Part shown: positions 1 through 8,494 of the stretch, one piece after another
How positions within the stretch are numbered: position 1 is the stretch's first letter
How the letters are laid out: each line of letters opens with the position of its first letter
Assembly (NCBI GenBank): GCA_019638485.1
Contig: JAHBTP010000003.1
Span: 186,001-250,000, forward strand
Direction of reading: 5' to 3'
Length of the DNA: 64,000 nt
Source of the DNA: Ferruginibacter sp.
GTDB lineage: Bacteria; Bacteroidota; Bacteroidia; Chitinophagales; Chitinophagaceae
The notes under the pieces: model-generated
The model's database searches: none
What the model was told of the DNA's origin: nothing
Seen by the model: only the letters and a program-made list of their open reading frames with translations
Translations under genes and position numbers: made by a program

Positions 1-638
1 CGCGTTTGGCTTCCATCACCAAATACCGTTAAGTCTTCACCACGTAAAGCCTGACCAATAAAGGCGGGTAACGCACGGCCATCATTCAGCCTCATTCTTG
101 GACCATAGGTGTTAAATATGCGCACAATACGGGTTTCCACTTTATGAAAAGTATGGTACGCCATCGTTATTGCTTCCTGAAAACGTTTGGCTTCATCATA
201 TACGCCGCGTGGCCCTACAGGATTAACATTACCCCAATACTCTTCATTCTGCGGATGCACTAAGGGATCTCCGTAAACTTCACTTGTACTGGCTACCAAA
301 ATTCGAGCATTCTTTGCTAAGGCCAAACCCAGGCAATTATGGGTGCCTAAGGAACCAACTTTTAATGTTTGAATAGGAATTTTCAAATAATCAATAGGGC
401 TGGCAGGAGAAGCAAAATGAAGGATATAATCTAATTGCCCGGGAACATGAATGAATTTTGAGACATCATGGTGATAAAATTCAAATTCTTTCAGTTTAAA
501 CAGATGTTGGATATTTTGTAAATCACCGGTAATCAGATTATCCATTCCAATTACGCGATATCCTTCCTTTATAAAACGATCACATAAATGCGAACCTAAA
601 AATCCAGCAGCTCCGGTTATTAAAATTCTTTTACTCAC
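1..638 (-). CDS. UDP-glucuronate decarboxylase (UDP-xylose synthase), 3' end outside window
   Basis: Extended SDR-family enzyme that converts UDP-glucuronate to UDP-xylose in the cytoplasm. The translation, which I made from the minus strand, begins [18 protein letters not shown], a Rossmann GxxGxxG nucleotide-binding loop. The substrate and active-site region follows ([12 protein letters not shown], then STSEVYGDP with the catalytic Ser, then a YDEAKR stretch holding the Tyr-x3-Lys-like pair). About 212 codons are present; the family usually has 310-320, so the C-terminus lies beyond position 1. The only sensible start is GTG at 636-638, 11 bases after the stop of the UDP-glucose dehydrogenase gene that makes its substrate. 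No Shine-Dalgarno site is visible, which is normal in this phylum. The dehydrogenase neighbour strongly supports the assignment; an epimerase of the same fold is the alternative. Confidence 0.88.
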   Translation of the reverse strand, partial: MSKRILITGAAGFLGSHLCDRFIKEGYRVIGMDNLITGDLQNIQHLFKLKEFEFYHHDVSKFIHVPGQLDYILHFASPASPIDYLKIPIQTLKVGSLGTHNCLGLALAKNARILVASTSEVYGDPLVHPQNEEYWGNVNPVGPRGVYDEAKRFQEAITMAYHTFHKVETRIVRIFNTYGPRMRLNDGRALPAFIGQALRGEDLTVFGDGSQT

Positions 639-649
639 TTATAACAATA

Positions 650-2017
650 TTAAACGGTTTCGGGTTTTGATGTTTTATTTTCCGGAATAGAAATCTTCTT
701 TCTTCCCACACTTTCATAATGAAAACCTAAGCTCTCCATTTGTGCCAGATCAAACAAATTTCTACCATCAAAAATTGCCTTATGCTTTAGCATTGATGAT
801 ATTTTATTAAAATCGGGTGTTCGAAATTCATTCCACTCTGTTGCAATAATTAAAGCATCGGCATTGTGTAGGGTTTCATATTGGGTAGGCGAAAAGGTAA
901 TTTTTTCTCCAATTTGATTTCTTGTATTTTTCATTGCTTCAGGATCAAAAGCAGCTACCGTTGCACCTGCTTCTAATAATCTATCAATAATTGCAAGTGC
1001 AGGCGCTTCTCGAATATCATCTGTATTGGGTTTAAAACTCAGTCCCCATAAGGCAAAACGCCTTCCTTTTATATTATTATTAAAATACTTTAACACTTTG
1101 GGTATAAGATGCTGTTTCTGTTCATCATTAATTTCCATAACGGCATCAAGTATTCGAAAATTATACCCTGCATCATCTGCAGACTTATGCAGCGCCTGAA
1201 CATCTTTAGGAAAGCAACTTCCACCATACCCAATCCCCGGAAACAAAAATCGTTTACCAATTCGATCGTCACTACCTATCCCTCTGCGCACCATATCCAC
1301 ATCAGCTCCTACTCGTTCACAAACCTGGGCAATTTCATTCATAAAACTAATCTTTACAGCAAGAAAGGAATTGGCTGCATATTTAGTTAACTCAGCTGAG
1401 CGTTCATCCATAAATAAAATTGGATTACCCTGGCGAACATAAGGCGCATATAAATCGCTCATTACTTGAATCGCTTTTTGAGAGCGCGTTCCGATAATCA
1501 CTCTATCGGGTTTCATAAAATCATCTACAGCCACACCTTCACGCAAAAACTCAGGATTACTAATCACATCAAAGGTTAGTGAAAGATTTTTGCTTGCTGC
1601 CACTTCTTGTATTGTGGCGTTAACCTTTTCTGCTGTGCCAACAGGAACGGTGCTTTTATTCACAATCACTTTATATTCACCCTCCTTCATTAACATACCC
1701 AATTCCTTGGCTACGCCCAACACATATCTTAAGTCTGCACTACCATCTTCATCCGGAGGAGTTGGTAGGGCCAAAAAAATGAGCAGCGCATCCTCAATAG
1801 CTTCAGCAAGATTAGTAGTAAATTTTAATCTTCCGTCTTTTTGATTTCTTAAAAAGAGCTTTTCAAGTCCCGGTTCATAGATAGTAACCTCCCCGGCATT
1901 AAGTTTTTCAACTTTTTTTGCATCAACATCAACACAGGTTACCTCATTACCTGTTTCAGAAAAACAGGTTCCGGAAACCAAACCAACGTATCCCGTTCCT
2001 ATAACGGCAATTTTCAT
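650..2017 (-). CDS. ugd: UDP-glucose 6-dehydrogenase
   Basis: Oxidises UDP-glucose to UDP-glucuronate using two NAD+. The 455-residue length is typical. The N-terminal Rossmann loop GTGYVGLVSG is at residues 7-16, NPEFLREG near 154, and the catalytic cysteine lies in GYGGSCFPKD (Cys268), preceded by the helix with KYAANSFLA. The C-terminal UDP-binding domain contains WGLSFKPNTDDIREAPA. It sits second in a minus-strand operon: the DegT aminotransferase gene ends 10 bases upstream and the decarboxylase that uses its product starts 11 bases downstream. The operon therefore makes UDP-glucuronate, UDP-xylose and probably an aminosugar for surface glycans. GDP-mannose dehydrogenase is a related family but fits the motifs less well. 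Confidence 0.95.
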   Translation of the reverse strand: MKIAVIGTGYVGLVSGTCFSETGNEVTCVDVDAKKVEKLNAGEVTIYEPGLEKLFLRNQKDGRLKFTTNLAEAIEDALLIFLALPTPPDEDGSADLRYVLGVAKELGMLMKEGEYKVIVNKSTVPVGTAEKVNATIQEVAASKNLSLTFDVISNPEFLREGVAVDDFMKPDRVIIGTRSQKAIQVMSDLYAPYVRQGNPILFMDERSAELTKYAANSFLAVKISFMNEIAQVCERVGADVDMVRRGIGSDDRIGKRFLFPGIGYGGSCFPKDVQALHKSADDAGYNFRILDAVMEINDEQKQHLIPKVLKYFNNNIKGRRFALWGLSFKPNTDDIREAPALAIIDRLLEAGATVAAFDPEAMKNTRNQIGEKITFSPTQYETLHNADALIIATEWNEFRTPDFNKISSMLKHKAIFDGRNLFDLAQMESLGFHYESVGRKKISIPENKTSKPETV

Positions 2018-2027
2018 ATAGTAAAGA

Positions 2028-3164
2028 TTAATTGTTCACAAATTCAAGTACATGTTTAATAACAAACTGTTGTTGCTCGTTATCTAACTCAGTATGTATG
2101 GGTAAAGAAATCACACGTTCGGTAAGCCAGTCAGTTATTGGCAGGTTAAATGAACTTTCGCCAAAGGTATTAAACATTTTTTGACGATGAGCAGGAACAG
2201 GGTAATAGATCATAGAAGGAATCCCTTTTTCTGCAAGAAAATTATGCAAAGCATTTCTGTTCACATTTTCCAATAGAATAGTGTATTGATGAAAGACATG
2301 GCGATTATTACTATCTCGAAAAGGCACCCTTATTTTAGGATGATTCGAAAACCCAACATCATACGTATCCGCTGCTTTTCTACGAGCAGATATATACTCA
2401 TCCAAATGTTTAAGTTTAATATTCAAAACTGCAGCCTGCATGGCATCTAATCTGGAATTACATCCAACTATATCATGATAATAACGCTTACTTTGCCCAT
2501 GTGCTGCAATCATTGTCATCTTTTCTGCGAGCGCATCGTCATTAGTTGTAATGGCCCCACCATCTCCGAAGGCACCTAAATTTTTTGACGGATAAAAAGA
2601 AGTGCAACCGATATGTCCGATTGTTCCTGTTTTCCTTTTAGCGCCATTAGAAAAAATATAATCATTTCCAATAGCTTGTGCATTATCTTCAATTACAAAA
2701 AGGTTATGTTTTTGAGCTATGGTCATAATAGCTTCCATATTAGCAGCCTGCCCATACAAATGCACAGGGATAATAGCTTTTGTTTTGGGTGTAATTGCTT
2801 TTTCAACAGCTACGGGATCAATACAAAAGGTTTTTTCATCTACATCCACAAAAACAGGCGTTAACCGTAATAAAGCGGCAACTTCAACAGTAGCGATATA
2901 AGTAAAAGAAGGAGTAATTACTTCATCGCCTGGTTGTAAATCAAGTGCCATTAATGCAATTTGTAATGCATCTGTTCCATTGGCACAGGTAACAACATGC
3001 TTTGAATGATGATAAGCCGCCAGATTTTCTGCAAACTGAGAAACGACTTTTCCTCCAATAAATTGTGAACTTTCCATTACAGCAATTACTGCTGCGTCCA
3101 CTTCCGCTTTAATCTTTAAGTATTGAGTTTTGGTATCCACCATTTGCAACTGCTTCATAAGCAT
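2028..3164 (-). CDS. DegT/DnrJ/EryC1/StrS-family sugar aminotransferase
   Basis: PLP-dependent aminotransferase of about 376 residues that would aminate a keto-sugar nucleotide. The PLP lysine is in SFYPSKNLGAFGDGG (about residue 194). Upstream are the substrate-entry motif CANGTDALQIAL, the TPSFTYIA motif and the aspartate of VIEDNAQAIG. Position 3158 gives the start MKQLQMVD, which matches the family N-terminus better than the 3164 start by two codons. A TATCTTTG-type -7 box lies on the minus strand at 3179-3186, so this is probably the first gene of the operon with ugd and the decarboxylase. Its exact sugar substrate (for example a 4-keto or 3-keto deoxy sugar) cannot be read from the sequence. 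Confidence 0.88.
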   Translation of the reverse strand: MLMKQLQMVDTKTQYLKIKAEVDAAVIAVMESSQFIGGKVVSQFAENLAAYHHSKHVVTCANGTDALQIALMALDLQPGDEVITPSFTYIATVEVAALLRLTPVFVDVDEKTFCIDPVAVEKAITPKTKAIIPVHLYGQAANMEAIMTIAQKHNLFVIEDNAQAIGNDYIFSNGAKRKTGTIGHIGCTSFYPSKNLGAFGDGGAITTNDDALAEKMTMIAAHGQSKRYYHDIVGCNSRLDAMQAAVLNIKLKHLDEYISARRKAADTYDVGFSNHPKIRVPFRDSNNRHVFHQYTILLENVNRNALHNFLAEKGIPSMIYYPVPAHRQKMFNTFGESSFNLPITDWLTERVISLPIHTELDNEQQQFVIKHVLEFVNN

Positions 3165-3178
3165 ACAATTTTGCGGCG

Positions 3179-3186
3179 CAAAGATA
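3179..3186 (-). promoter_or_regulatory. Bacteroidota -7 box (TATCTTTG) for the sugar-nucleotide operon
   Basis: Read on the minus strand this is TATCTTTG, matching the TAnnTTTG -7 consensus known for this phylum. It lies 14 bases from the aminotransferase start. The 106-base divergent region also holds a plus-strand box for waaA. Confidence 0.55.
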
Positions 3187-3246
3187 ATATTTTGAACGGC
3201 TAAATATAACAGTTATGCACAAATTGAAAAAACCGCATTTTGCCAT

Positions 3247-3254
3247 TAATTTTG
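3247..3254 (+). promoter_or_regulatory. Bacteroidota -7 box (TAATTTTG) for waaA
   Basis: Matches TAnnTTTG and lies 16 bases before the TTG start of waaA, giving a very short leader. It faces away from the minus-strand box at 3179-3186. Confidence 0.5.
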
Positions 3255-3270
3255 GCAAAACTGAATATTA

Positions 3271-4500
3271 TTGGGGCTTTTATTATATCATACTTTTCTC
3301 AGGCTGTACTCTTTAGGAATCCGGGTAGCCTCACTTTGGAGTCCCAAAGCTCGGTTATGGCTCTCGGGACGAACAATTCCACTTCCTCAATTTACTAATA
3401 AAACCATTTGGTTTCATTGTGCCAGCCTTGGCGAATTTGAACAGGGAAGGCCATTACTTGAAGCTATAAAGAAACTTTATCCTCAGTATCCTGTAGTGTT
3501 AACATTTTTTTCTCCCAGCGGATATGAAATCAGGAAAAATTACTCTTTAGCTGAAAAAGTATTGTATTTGCCGCTCGATGGCTCTTCACGTTCAACAACC
3601 TTTATTAAACATATCAATCCTGCAATTGTGCTTTGGATAAAATATGAGTTTTGGTACTATTATTTAAAAGAACTTCACAGTAAACAAATTCCTGTTTTAT
3701 TAGTATCTGCTATTTTTCGGCCATCACAACCCTTTTTTAAATTTTATGGAAAATTTTGGAAAAGAATGTTGGCAAATTTTCATCAACTATTTGTTCAGGA
3801 TAAATCATCAAAAGAATTATTGGCACAAATAAATCTTTTAGAAAAAGTAACTATTTCCGGAGATACCAGATTTGATCGAGTTATAGAAATCACCCAGCAG
3901 CTTAAATCATTGCCTGAAATAGAGGCTTTTTGTTTAAATAACCAGGTTATTGTGGCGGGCAGCACATGGGAGGAAGACGAAGAAATATGGAAGCATTATA
4001 CTAAAAAACACCCGGAAATAAAATTCATCATTGCTCCTCATGAAGTGGACGAAAACAATATAAGAGAGGTTTTGAAACGATTCCCTTCTGCCTGTCTTTA
4101 CTCAGAATTATTTAAAGAGAAAGCCGGATGCAATATTCTCATCATTAATAATATTGGTTTGTTGAACAAGCTATACGCTTATGCGCACATCACTTATATT
4201 GGAGGTGGTTTTCGGGACAGTGGAATTCATAACACTTTAGAAGCAGCGGCCTATTCAAAGCCGGTTATCTTTGGCCCGGTGTATGAGAAATTTCGAGAGG
4301 CAGTACAATTAATCAAATGTGGAGGCGCTGTTAGCATTCAAAGTGCATTGGAATTAGAAAGTGTGCTGGATGAGTTATGGAAGAATTCGAACGACCGGGA
4401 GAAAATGGGAAATAATTCAGGCACTTTCGTTCATCAAAACACCGGCGCTACGCAAACCATTCTACATTATATTCAGGAAAACCGCCTTTTAATTAACTGA
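3271..4500 (+). CDS. waaA: 3-deoxy-D-manno-octulosonic acid (Kdo) transferase
   Basis: Inner-membrane-associated glycosyltransferase that adds Kdo to lipid IVA in LPS core synthesis. The protein has 409 residues, starting at TTG 3271. The family N-terminal membrane anchor is followed by the catalytic motif HCASLGEFEQGRPL with its conserved Glu. Further family motifs are IKYEFWYYYL, VAGSTWEEDEE, IAPHEVDE and the C-terminal CMP-Kdo-site segment YIGGGFRDSGIHNTLEAAA. The TTG start is preferred because it keeps the hydrophobic N-terminus and no ATG is available nearby. Its last 28 bases overlap the end of the convergent gene at 4473. The divergent sugar-nucleotide operon fits an envelope-glycan neighbourhood. 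Confidence 0.95.
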   Translation: MGLLLYHTFLRLYSLGIRVASLWSPKARLWLSGRTIPLPQFTNKTIWFHCASLGEFEQGRPLLEAIKKLYPQYPVVLTFFSPSGYEIRKNYSLAEKVLYLPLDGSSRSTTFIKHINPAIVLWIKYEFWYYYLKELHSKQIPVLLVSAIFRPSQPFFKFYGKFWKRMLANFHQLFVQDKSSKELLAQINLLEKVTISGDTRFDRVIEITQQLKSLPEIEAFCLNNQVIVAGSTWEEDEEIWKHYTKKHPEIKFIIAPHEVDENNIREVLKRFPSACLYSELFKEKAGCNILIINNIGLLNKLYAYAHITYIGGGFRDSGIHNTLEAAAYSKPVIFGPVYEKFREAVQLIKCGGAVSIQSALELESVLDELWKNSNDREKMGNNSGTFVHQNTGATQTILHYIQENRLLIN

Positions 4501-5198
4501 TCAAATTGTTTTGCCACAAGGCTATCTTCAGCCCAACCTAACTTTAATTTTAGCTCACGTTTTATCCAGTATTCTGCCTCAGGGTAAATTTTAAAACTAT
4601 TTATCGTTTTAATACTCCGTTCATACATCACTTCATCACCGCGGAATAATTCTTTAATAAACAAAAAGCGCTCATTTAGGCCAATAGCCTTTTTTAAATC
4701 TTTAATTGCTGTTCCTGATAAGGTATCTCCCAATTCCATACGTTGTTGCTTCAACTTTTCATTTAGGCTGGGTGAAGGTTGTGCAGACAGGGAAACTTCT
4801 TCCTTACCGGTTGATTCAATTATACGATTATGAAGCAGTGTTGGAGTATCTTCCATTGGGTCGAACTGAATAGGCTGTTTTGCCTGTAGGCTAAGCTGGG
4901 TTTTAATTTCAGCACTTTTCTTTATCTCATCCAATTCAGCTTCTAATTCTTCTTGATCTACTTGTAACACCTTATGTATTTTTTCTTCTTCAATTGGTGT
5001 ATCTTCGAAAATAACATCTGCTACCTTAGAGATTTGAATAGAAGTCATTGGTGCTTTAGCACACGCATCAGTATCTGTTGCTTTTATATGCATCAGTTCA
5101 GATTGCAGCATTTGAACAGTGGTTAATAGCTGATCGATAGGTGCATTATTTTCAATTTCTTCACTTAACTTATTACAGAGTGTCTTTACACGCTCCAT
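4473..5198 (-). CDS. Conserved hypothetical protein with helical N-terminus and basic C-terminal domain
   Basis: Not recognised as a characterised family. The 241-residue protein has no signal peptide or membrane segment, so it is probably cytoplasmic. Residues 1-40 are helical with heptad-like leucines. Residues 60-150 are acidic, low in complexity and probably disordered. The last 80 residues (from about GTAIKDLKKAIGLNERFLF through WIKRELKLKLGW) are the most ordered and likely the conserved part. Its end overlaps the last 28 bases of waaA on the opposite strand. It is divergent from tdk. The composition matches its neighbours, so it looks like a resident gene. Function unknown. Confidence 0.75.
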   Translation of the reverse strand: MERVKTLCNKLSEEIENNAPIDQLLTTVQMLQSELMHIKATDTDACAKAPMTSIQISKVADVIFEDTPIEEEKIHKVLQVDQEELEAELDEIKKSAEIKTQLSLQAKQPIQFDPMEDTPTLLHNRIIESTGKEEVSLSAQPSPSLNEKLKQQRMELGDTLSGTAIKDLKKAIGLNERFLFIKELFRGDEVMYERSIKTINSFKIYPEAEYWIKRELKLKLGWAEDSLVAKQFDQLIKRRFS

Positions 5199-5317
5199 AA
5201 GTAAAATAATTTCTTCTGTTAATAAATGGATGTTACAATTGTTTTGCCTGTATCACAGAAACAACAATCTTTGCAACTAGGGTTAAAGTTACTAACTGAT
5301 TTTTAAAATATATACTA

Positions 5318-5887
5318 ATGTTTATTGAACCATCATTTCGGGGTGAACGAAGAGGTTGGATTGAGGTAATATGCGGGAGCATGTTTAGCGGAAAAACCGA
5401 GGAATTGATCCGTCGTCTTAAGCGGGCTAAAATTGCCCATTTAAAAACTGAAATATTTAAACCAACTATTGATGTACGGTATGACAAAATAAATGTGGTT
5501 AGCCATGATGCTAACATCATTCCCAGCACACCGGTTGAAAATGCGGCAAGCATTATTTCACTAGCACAAAACGTAGATGTAGTTGGAATAGATGAAGTGC
5601 AGTTTTTTGATAATGAAATCATATCAGTATGTGAACAACTTGCATTGGGAGGCACACGGGTTGTAGTTGCGGGTCTTGATATGGATTTTACAGGAAAGCC
5701 ATTTGGGCCTGTTCCACAACTATTGGCCATTGCCGATTACATTACCAAACTGCATGCAATATGTGTTAAATGCGGAAATATTGCCAGTATCAGCTATAGA
5801 AAAGTTGCTGATGCATCACAGGTGCTGGTAGGAGAAAAAGATTTATATGAACCCCGATGCAGACATTGCTGGCAAAAACGTGATTAA
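5318..5887 (+). CDS. tdk: Thymidine kinase (type II, zinc-binding)
   Basis: Phosphorylates thymidine with ATP in the pyrimidine salvage pathway. It has 189 residues, the usual length. The P-loop is [11 protein letters not shown] near residues 22-32, the Walker B-like strand is GIDEVQFFD and the lasso region is [13 protein letters not shown]. The zinc site shows as CVKCGN and a second Cys pair near the C-terminus (RCRHC-like). The start [17 protein letters not shown] places a short extension before the P-loop strand, as in related proteins. The heme exporter gene ccmB begins 6 bases after its stop, so the two may be co-transcribed without a functional link. Confidence 0.96.
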   Translation: MFIEPSFRGERRGWIEVICGSMFSGKTEELIRRLKRAKIAHLKTEIFKPTIDVRYDKINVVSHDANIIPSTPVENAASIISLAQNVDVVGIDEVQFFDNEIISVCEQLALGGTRVVVAGLDMDFTGKPFGPVPQLLAIADYITKLHAICVKCGNIASISYRKVADASQVLVGEKDLYEPRCRHCWQKRD

Positions 5888-5893
5888 AATAGT

Positions 5894-6556
5894 ATGATGA
5901 TACAACGGACCATAGCATTGTTTAGAAAAGATATGTTATTGGAATGGAGGCAGCTTCATACTTTTTATGGTATTCTCTTATATGTGGCAGCTACCATCTT
6001 TGTAATCTATTTGGCGATGGACAGCAGCCCCAATGCCAATACCTGGAACAGCTTATTTTGGGTAATTCAACTTTTTGTTTGTGTAAATACCGTTGCAAAA
6101 AGTTTTTTACAAGAAGGACGTGGGCGCATGTTATATTTCCATTCAATAACCGCACCCGAGGAGTTTATTTTAGCCAAGCTGCTGTTCAATGCGCTATTGA
6201 TGCTAATTATGAATATTGTGAGTCTGGGATTATTCTTCCTCTTTTTAGGAAACCCAGTTTCTGATTCATTCAAATTTTTGGCTATCTCTATGATTGGAGG
6301 AATAAGTTTAAGCTTGGTATTTACTGTAATGAGTGCAATTGCTTCCAAAGCTCAGCATAATGCAGCATTAATTGCTATTTTAGGCTTTCCGGTTATACTT
6401 CCCAACCTCCTATTGATTATGCGATTAAGCAAGACGGCTTTTGCTGAGATTTTTGATGCCGGAGCAGTATGGCAACTCACCGGCTTAGTTTTAATGATGG
6501 ATGTGTTGGTAATTGTCCTCTCAATTATCCTTTTTCCTTTTCTTTGGAAGGATTAA
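5894..6556 (+). CDS. ccmB: Heme exporter protein CcmB (cytochrome c maturation)
   Basis: Membrane subunit of the CcmAB-type ABC transporter needed for cytochrome c maturation. The 220 residues contain six hydrophobic segments and the CcmB N-terminal pattern (FRKDMLLEWRQ at about 10-20). The loop EGRGRMLYFHSITAPEEFILAKL matches the family position after the second segment. No CcmA ATPase gene is adjacent in this window. The related ccmC and ccmD lie 1 kb downstream on the same strand, separated by a convergent protease gene that ends 4 bases from this stop. It was assigned from sequence and from the nearby ccm genes. Confidence 0.9.
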   Translation: MMIQRTIALFRKDMLLEWRQLHTFYGILLYVAATIFVIYLAMDSSPNANTWNSLFWVIQLFVCVNTVAKSFLQEGRGRMLYFHSITAPEEFILAKLLFNALLMLIMNIVSLGLFFLFLGNPVSDSFKFLAISMIGGISLSLVFTVMSAIASKAQHNAALIAILGFPVILPNLLLIMRLSKTAFAEIFDAGAVWQLTGLVLMMDVLVIVLSIILFPFLWKD

Positions 6557-6560
6557 ATTA

Positions 6561-7409
6561 TCAATTGTTATTAAAAGTATCTCCCTGTTTAATATCGCCA
6601 GTTTCAAATCCCTTTTTAAACCAATACATTCGTTGAGCACTTGTTCCATGGGTAAAAGCATCCGGGCGAACCACTCCTGTTGCCTGCTTTTGAATATTAT
6701 CATCCCCTACTGCTTTGGCTGCATTAAGCGCTTCTTCAATATCCCCTTCTGCCAACACATTTTTCATTTTCTGGTCATAATGCGCCCATACTCCAGCGTA
6801 AAAGTCAGCCTGTAACTCTAATTTTACGGAATATTTATTATACTCTGTTTCGGAAAGTTGATTACGCAAGCGAGCAACCTTTTCCGAAGTTCCAAGTAAA
6901 TTTTGTACATGATGTCCTACTTCATGCGCCACCACATAGGCCAAAGCAAAATCACCAGAAGCTCCAAACCGGCTTTTTAGCTCTTCTGCAAATGAAAGGT
7001 CAATATATAATTTATTATCTCCGGGACAATAGAAAGGTCCTATTGCTGAGCTTGCAGAGCCACAAGCAGACTCGGTTTGATCTCTAAAGAGAACCAATGT
7101 AGGTTCACTATATGTTGACCCATTTTCTGCAAAAATTTTCTTCCACACATCCTCGGTATCTGCTAAAACTACTTTTACAAATCCTGCTCTTTCATCCTCT
7201 AATGCCTGTTCCTCCGGTGTTAATTGGGTCTGTTCAGTTCCCTGTAGTTGACTGGTGATTTGGTTTAGATCTACATTTCCATCTCCTAAAAATAAATTAG
7301 CCAATACCAGTATAATGGCAACAATACCTCCTCCGGCGGCAATTTTGCCCCCTGAAATGCCTCTGCGGTCTTCCACATTAGAACTTTCTCTTCTACCTTT
7401 CCATAACAT
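6561..7409 (-). CDS. YpfJ-family neutral zinc metallopeptidase
   Basis: Predicted membrane-anchored zinc protease of 282 residues. One N-terminal transmembrane segment is at about residues 23-42 (GGGIVAIILVLANLFL). The metal site HEVGHH is at 162-167, in the typical family context AYVVAHEVGHHVQNLLG. The upstream segment FYCPGDNKLYIDLSF and the downstream ELQADFYAGVWAH (third zinc ligand region) are also family hallmarks. The catalytic domain faces outside the inner membrane by prediction. It is convergent with ccmB (4-base gap), and the ccmC operon starts on the other strand upstream of it. Substrates of this family are not well defined. Confidence 0.93.
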   Translation of the reverse strand: MLWKGRRESSNVEDRRGISGGKIAAGGGIVAIILVLANLFLGDGNVDLNQITSQLQGTEQTQLTPEEQALEDERAGFVKVVLADTEDVWKKIFAENGSTYSEPTLVLFRDQTESACGSASSAIGPFYCPGDNKLYIDLSFAEELKSRFGASGDFALAYVVAHEVGHHVQNLLGTSEKVARLRNQLSETEYNKYSVKLELQADFYAGVWAHYDQKMKNVLAEGDIEEALNAAKAVGDDNIQKQATGVVRPDAFTHGTSAQRMYWFKKGFETGDIKQGDTFNNN

Positions 7410-7518
7410 AATTGAAAATTTAAAATCAGAAAAATCGAAATTCAGTTCAATTTTAATTAAAATTCGAACAACTACAAGTAATAAAATGAAAATTTAGGTT
7501 CCATGTTAGAGATTGTAC

Positions 7519-7526
7519 TAACTTTG
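7519..7526 (+). promoter_or_regulatory. -7 box (TAACTTTG) for ccmC-ccmD
   Basis: Matches the TAnnTTTG consensus and lies 22 bases before the TTG start at 7549. This suggests ccmC-ccmD are transcribed separately from ccmB. Confidence 0.5.
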
Positions 7527-7548
7527 CGCCCTGTAAAATCATTCAGAT

Positions 7549-8244
7549 TTGCGACTTAGTTGGTGGAAAATACTATCCCTTATACTTCTTCTCTACACCA
7601 TAGTTGGCGGTTTTCTAATGGACGTACCCAGATTGTTTATCCTTAATGAAACAATACGCAATTTATATTTTCATGTTTGCATGTGGTTTGCTATGATGAT
7701 TTTATTTATTGTCAGTTTAGTGTACAGCATAAAATATCTACGAACGGGATCTATTCAACAAGACATCTCTGCGAGTCAGTTTGCTGCTGTTGGAGTTCTT
7801 ATGGGGCTCTTGGGATATATAACCGGTGCCATTTGGGCTAATTATACCTGGGTTACAGATCAGGGGCAGTCACTTGCAGCTGTTTTAAAAGAACCTAAAC
7901 TAATCGGTGCTGCTATTGCATTACTTATTTATGGCGCCTATTTTGTATTGCGAGGGTCTTTTACTGATATAGACAAACGTGCTCGGGTAAGTGCTGTATA
8001 TAACATCTTTGCTTTTTCGATGTTATTTCCCAGTATTTGGATAATTCCTCGTTTGGTAGGAAGTTTGCATCCCGGTTCACCGGGATCAGATAGTGGAAAC
8101 CCGGCTTTAAATTATAATGACATAGATAGTCGGCTACGATTGGTTTTTTATCCGGCAATAATTGGATGGACGTTATTGGGTGTTTGGATTGCTACATTAA
8201 GGATAAGACTAAATCAAATAGCCGATAAAGAATTAATAAAATGA
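7549..8244 (+). CDS. ccmC: Cytochrome c biogenesis protein CcmC
   Basis: Inner-membrane heme-handling protein of cytochrome c maturation, 231 residues with six predicted membrane segments. The N-terminus (WWKILSLILLLYT, then DVPRLFILNETIRNLYFHV) is characteristic, including the conserved heme-ligand His in YFHVCMWF. The tryptophan-rich periplasmic loop is a divergent version, GAIWANYTWVTDQGQ, followed by LIYGAYFVLRGSF. Translation must begin at TTG 7549, because the first ATG would remove the first membrane helix. The gene overlaps ccmD by four bases (ATGA), which suggests translational coupling. Confidence 0.93.
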   Translation: MRLSWWKILSLILLLYTIVGGFLMDVPRLFILNETIRNLYFHVCMWFAMMILFIVSLVYSIKYLRTGSIQQDISASQFAAVGVLMGLLGYITGAIWANYTWVTDQGQSLAAVLKEPKLIGAAIALLIYGAYFVLRGSFTDIDKRARVSAVYNIFAFSMLFPSIWIIPRLVGSLHPGSPGSDSGNPALNYNDIDSRLRLVFYPAIIGWTLLGVWIATLRIRLNQIADKELIK

Positions 8245-8459
8245 AACAGCGAATTATTATCATACTATTTGCTTTGCTCTCCACTGTACCCGCATTGGCT
8301 CAGAACCAACCGGAAATGGCGGATATCATGCGAAGCAATGGGAAAATATACGTGGTAGTTGCTGTATGTCTTACTATACTAATTGGTCTCTTTTTGTATT
8401 TGATTTATTTAGACACAAAGATTTCCAAATTAGAAAAACAAAATAACAGGAACGAATAA
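8241..8459 (+). CDS. CcmD-like small membrane protein
   Basis: A 72-residue protein that begins with a cleavable-looking signal segment (MKQRIIIILFALLSTVPALAQ). A single transmembrane helix follows at about 37-57 (VVVAVCLTILIGLFLYLIYL), then a charged tail, DTKISKLEKQNN. The size, single helix and position straight after ccmC with a 4-base overlap match the CcmD-like proteins of Bacteroidota, thought to stabilise the heme-handling complex. The sequence is too short for motif proof, so the call rests on context. The glutamate dehydrogenase gene starts 35 bases downstream. Confidence 0.8.
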   Translation: MKQRIIIILFALLSTVPALAQNQPEMADIMRSNGKIYVVVAVCLTILIGLFLYLIYLDTKISKLEKQNNRNE

Positions 8460-8494
8460 ACGAAAAATAAACTTTCATAATCTAATATAAAATC

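Noticed and set aside
1090..1390. Short frames inside ugd and the neighbouring genes on both strands
   Set aside because: They lie fully within well-supported genes in other frames; the same holds for the frames inside waaA, the E1 gene and the RND gene.
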